A DNA stretch of 14,465 nt from an uncultured Rhodospirillales bacterium (GTDB taxonomy: Bacteria; Pseudomonadota; Alphaproteobacteria; Acetobacterales; Acetobacteraceae), in contig CAIMVB010000079.1 of NCBI GenBank assembly GCA_903844785.1, forward strand, positions 1-14,465, in the 5' to 3' direction. The translations under genes were made by a program, and so were the position numbers. A model generated the notes under the pieces. The model worked only from the letters and a program-made list of their open reading frames with translations. It searched no databases and had not been told where the DNA came from. Positions within the stretch are counted from its first letter, which is position 1. Each line of letters starts with the position of its first letter. Shown here piece after piece: positions 13,275 through 14,465 of this stretch.

Positions 13275-14465
13275 ATGTCCAGCCCGATGCATGATTTCAT
13301 TGTTATTGGCGCCGGCTCCTCCGGCGGTACACTCGCGGCACGATTGAGCGAAGGCGGTCAGTATAAGGTGCTGCTGCTTGAAGCTGGCACTGAAGGCAGT
13401 GATTTTCTCTGGTCCCGCATACCGGCCGGCGTTTCCAAATTGATCGGCAATCCCGCGGTGAATTGGTGCTTCAGCTCGGAACCCGATGAGGGCTCAGGCG
13501 GGCGGCGCATTGAAGTACCGCGCGGCAAGATGCTGGGCGGCACATCTTCCATCAATGGCATGGTGTTCATGCGCGGCCAGCCGCAGGATTATGACCACTG
13601 GGCGCAGCTGGGTAATCGCGGTTGGAGTTGGGATGATATTTTGCCCGTCTTCAAGCGCATGGAACGCTATGATGGCGGCGATGACGCGCTGCGCGGCCGA
13701 AATGGCCCTTTGCGTGTTACCGATACGCCACGCCATCAGGTGCCCTTGCTTGAAAAAATGATCGAAGCGGCCGGCAAGATCGGACTGCCCTATAACACGG
13801 ATCTGAACGGGGTGCGGCAGGAAGGCATCGGCATGTCGCAGGTGACCATCGCGAAGGGGCGGCGGCAAAGCACCGCCTTCGCCTATCTGGACCCGGCGCG
13901 GGGAAGGCCCAATCTCACCATCGAAAAGGGCGCGCTTGCGCAAAATCTTATACTGGAAGGCCGACGCTGCCTTGGCGTGCGCTACAGCATCAATGGCGAA
14001 ATCCGCGAAGCGCGCGCGGCGCGAGAGGTGATTGTCTGCTCCGGCGCCATCAATTCGCCGAAACTGCTGGAACTGTCGGGCATTGGCCAGCCGGATTTGC
14101 TCAGCGCCCATGGCATTACGCCGGTGCATGCGCTGAAAGGCGTTGGGGAGAATCTGCGCGATCATTACTCGCCGCGCGTGAAATTCGAAATCATCGCCCG
14201 CAACGCCACCTTCAATGACAATGCGCGCGGCTGGCGCCTGGTACGAGAAGCCGCGAAATACGCGCTTTTCGGTGATGGCTTCCTTTCCCGCACTGCTGTG
14301 CCCATTCGCATGTATTTCCGCACGCGCGAAGGGCTGGAAACCCCGGATGCGACGATTTCGGTGCTGCCCTTCCTCTATGAAATGATCAATGGGGAAAGGC
14401 GTATCGCGAAGCGCCGCGGCATTACCATGAACGTCAATGTGCTGCGTTCGGAAAGCACCGGGTCC
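13275..14465 (+). CDS. GMC family FAD-dependent oxidoreductase (choline/alcohol dehydrogenase-like), partial at the right edge
   Basis: The first 397 codons of a glucose–methanol–choline oxidoreductase, open to the window end; the family is usually 530–560 residues. The FAD Rossmann GAGSSGG is at 12–18, followed by VLLLEAG. The first GMC signature is PRGKMLGGTSSINGMVFMRG (82–101), with DYDHWAQLGNRGWSWDDILP after it. The second signature, GAINSPKLLELSGIG, is near 256–270, followed by GVGENLRDH. The catalytic His/Asn pair would be in the missing C-terminus. It has the overall look of BetA-type choline or aliphatic alcohol dehydrogenases, but the substrate is open. AGGGAG lies ten bases upstream of the ATG at 13275; an ATG at 13287 is an alternative. 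It is divergent from the beta-hydroxyacid dehydrogenase across 157 bases. Confidence 0.93.
   Translation, partial: MSSPMHDFIVIGAGSSGGTLAARLSEGGQYKVLLLEAGTEGSDFLWSRIPAGVSKLIGNPAVNWCFSSEPDEGSGGRRIEVPRGKMLGGTSSINGMVFMRGQPQDYDHWAQLGNRGWSWDDILPVFKRMERYDGGDDALRGRNGPLRVTDTPRHQVPLLEKMIEAAGKIGLPYNTDLNGVRQEGIGMSQVTIAKGRRQSTAFAYLDPARGRPNLTIEKGALAQNLILEGRRCLGVRYSINGEIREARAAREVIVCSGAINSPKLLELSGIGQPDLLSAHGITPVHALKGVGENLRDHYSPRVKFEIIARNATFNDNARGWRLVREAAKYALFGDGFLSRTAVPIRMYFRTREGLETPDATISVLPFLYEMINGERRIAKRRGITMNVNVLRSESTGS

Noticed and set aside
1..14465. tRNA/rRNA genes, CRISPR arrays, insertion sequences, integrase or phage genes.
   Set aside because: No cloverleaf-like sequence, spaced repeat array, transposase-like protein or terminal inverted repeat with target duplication was seen.

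Overview
The window reads as chromosomal DNA of a GC-rich alphaproteobacterium. The best guess is Rhodospirillales/Acetobacteraceae (Roseomonas-like). This rests on the order hisA–hisH–hisB divergent from hslV–hslU, the DUF2628 gene inside the his operon, and the protein sequences. The family-level placement is inference. I see no tRNA, rRNA, CRISPR array, insertion sequence, phage gene or compositional break.

Left part (1–2716, minus strand) is a histidine biosynthesis operon read right to left: hisB, a small DUF2628 membrane protein, hisH, a GNAT acetyltransferase, then hisA, which runs off the left edge. The genes are packed with 1–7 nt gaps or 1–4 nt overlaps, so translation is probably coupled. 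Upstream of hisB (2717–3016) is a non-coding stretch. It carries a leftward intrinsic-terminator-like hairpin ahead of hisB, which suggests attenuation or a small RNA.

Middle-left part (3017–5729, plus strand) is hslV–hslU, the ATP-dependent HslUV protease, followed two bases later by an EcsC-family gene. A strong hairpin at 5746–5783 separates this unit from the convergent genes to its right.

The right part (5804–14465) is metabolic and accessory in character. It holds an HpcH/HpaI-type aldolase (minus), a single-chain fusion of the three subunits of an HcnABC/LhpBEF-type flavin dehydrogenase (minus), and, divergent from it, a DapA-superfamily lyase or deaminase, a periplasmic polar-amino-acid binding protein and its permease (plus). 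Then come a beta-hydroxyacid dehydrogenase (minus) and a GMC oxidoreductase (plus, cut by the right edge). My working model is uptake and oxidation of an amino-acid-like compound (D-amino acid, imino acid, opine or hydroxyproline type): the fused flavoenzyme oxidises it and the DapA-like enzyme processes the product. The transporter has no ATPase gene in the window. The fused dehydrogenase is the most unusual object here.
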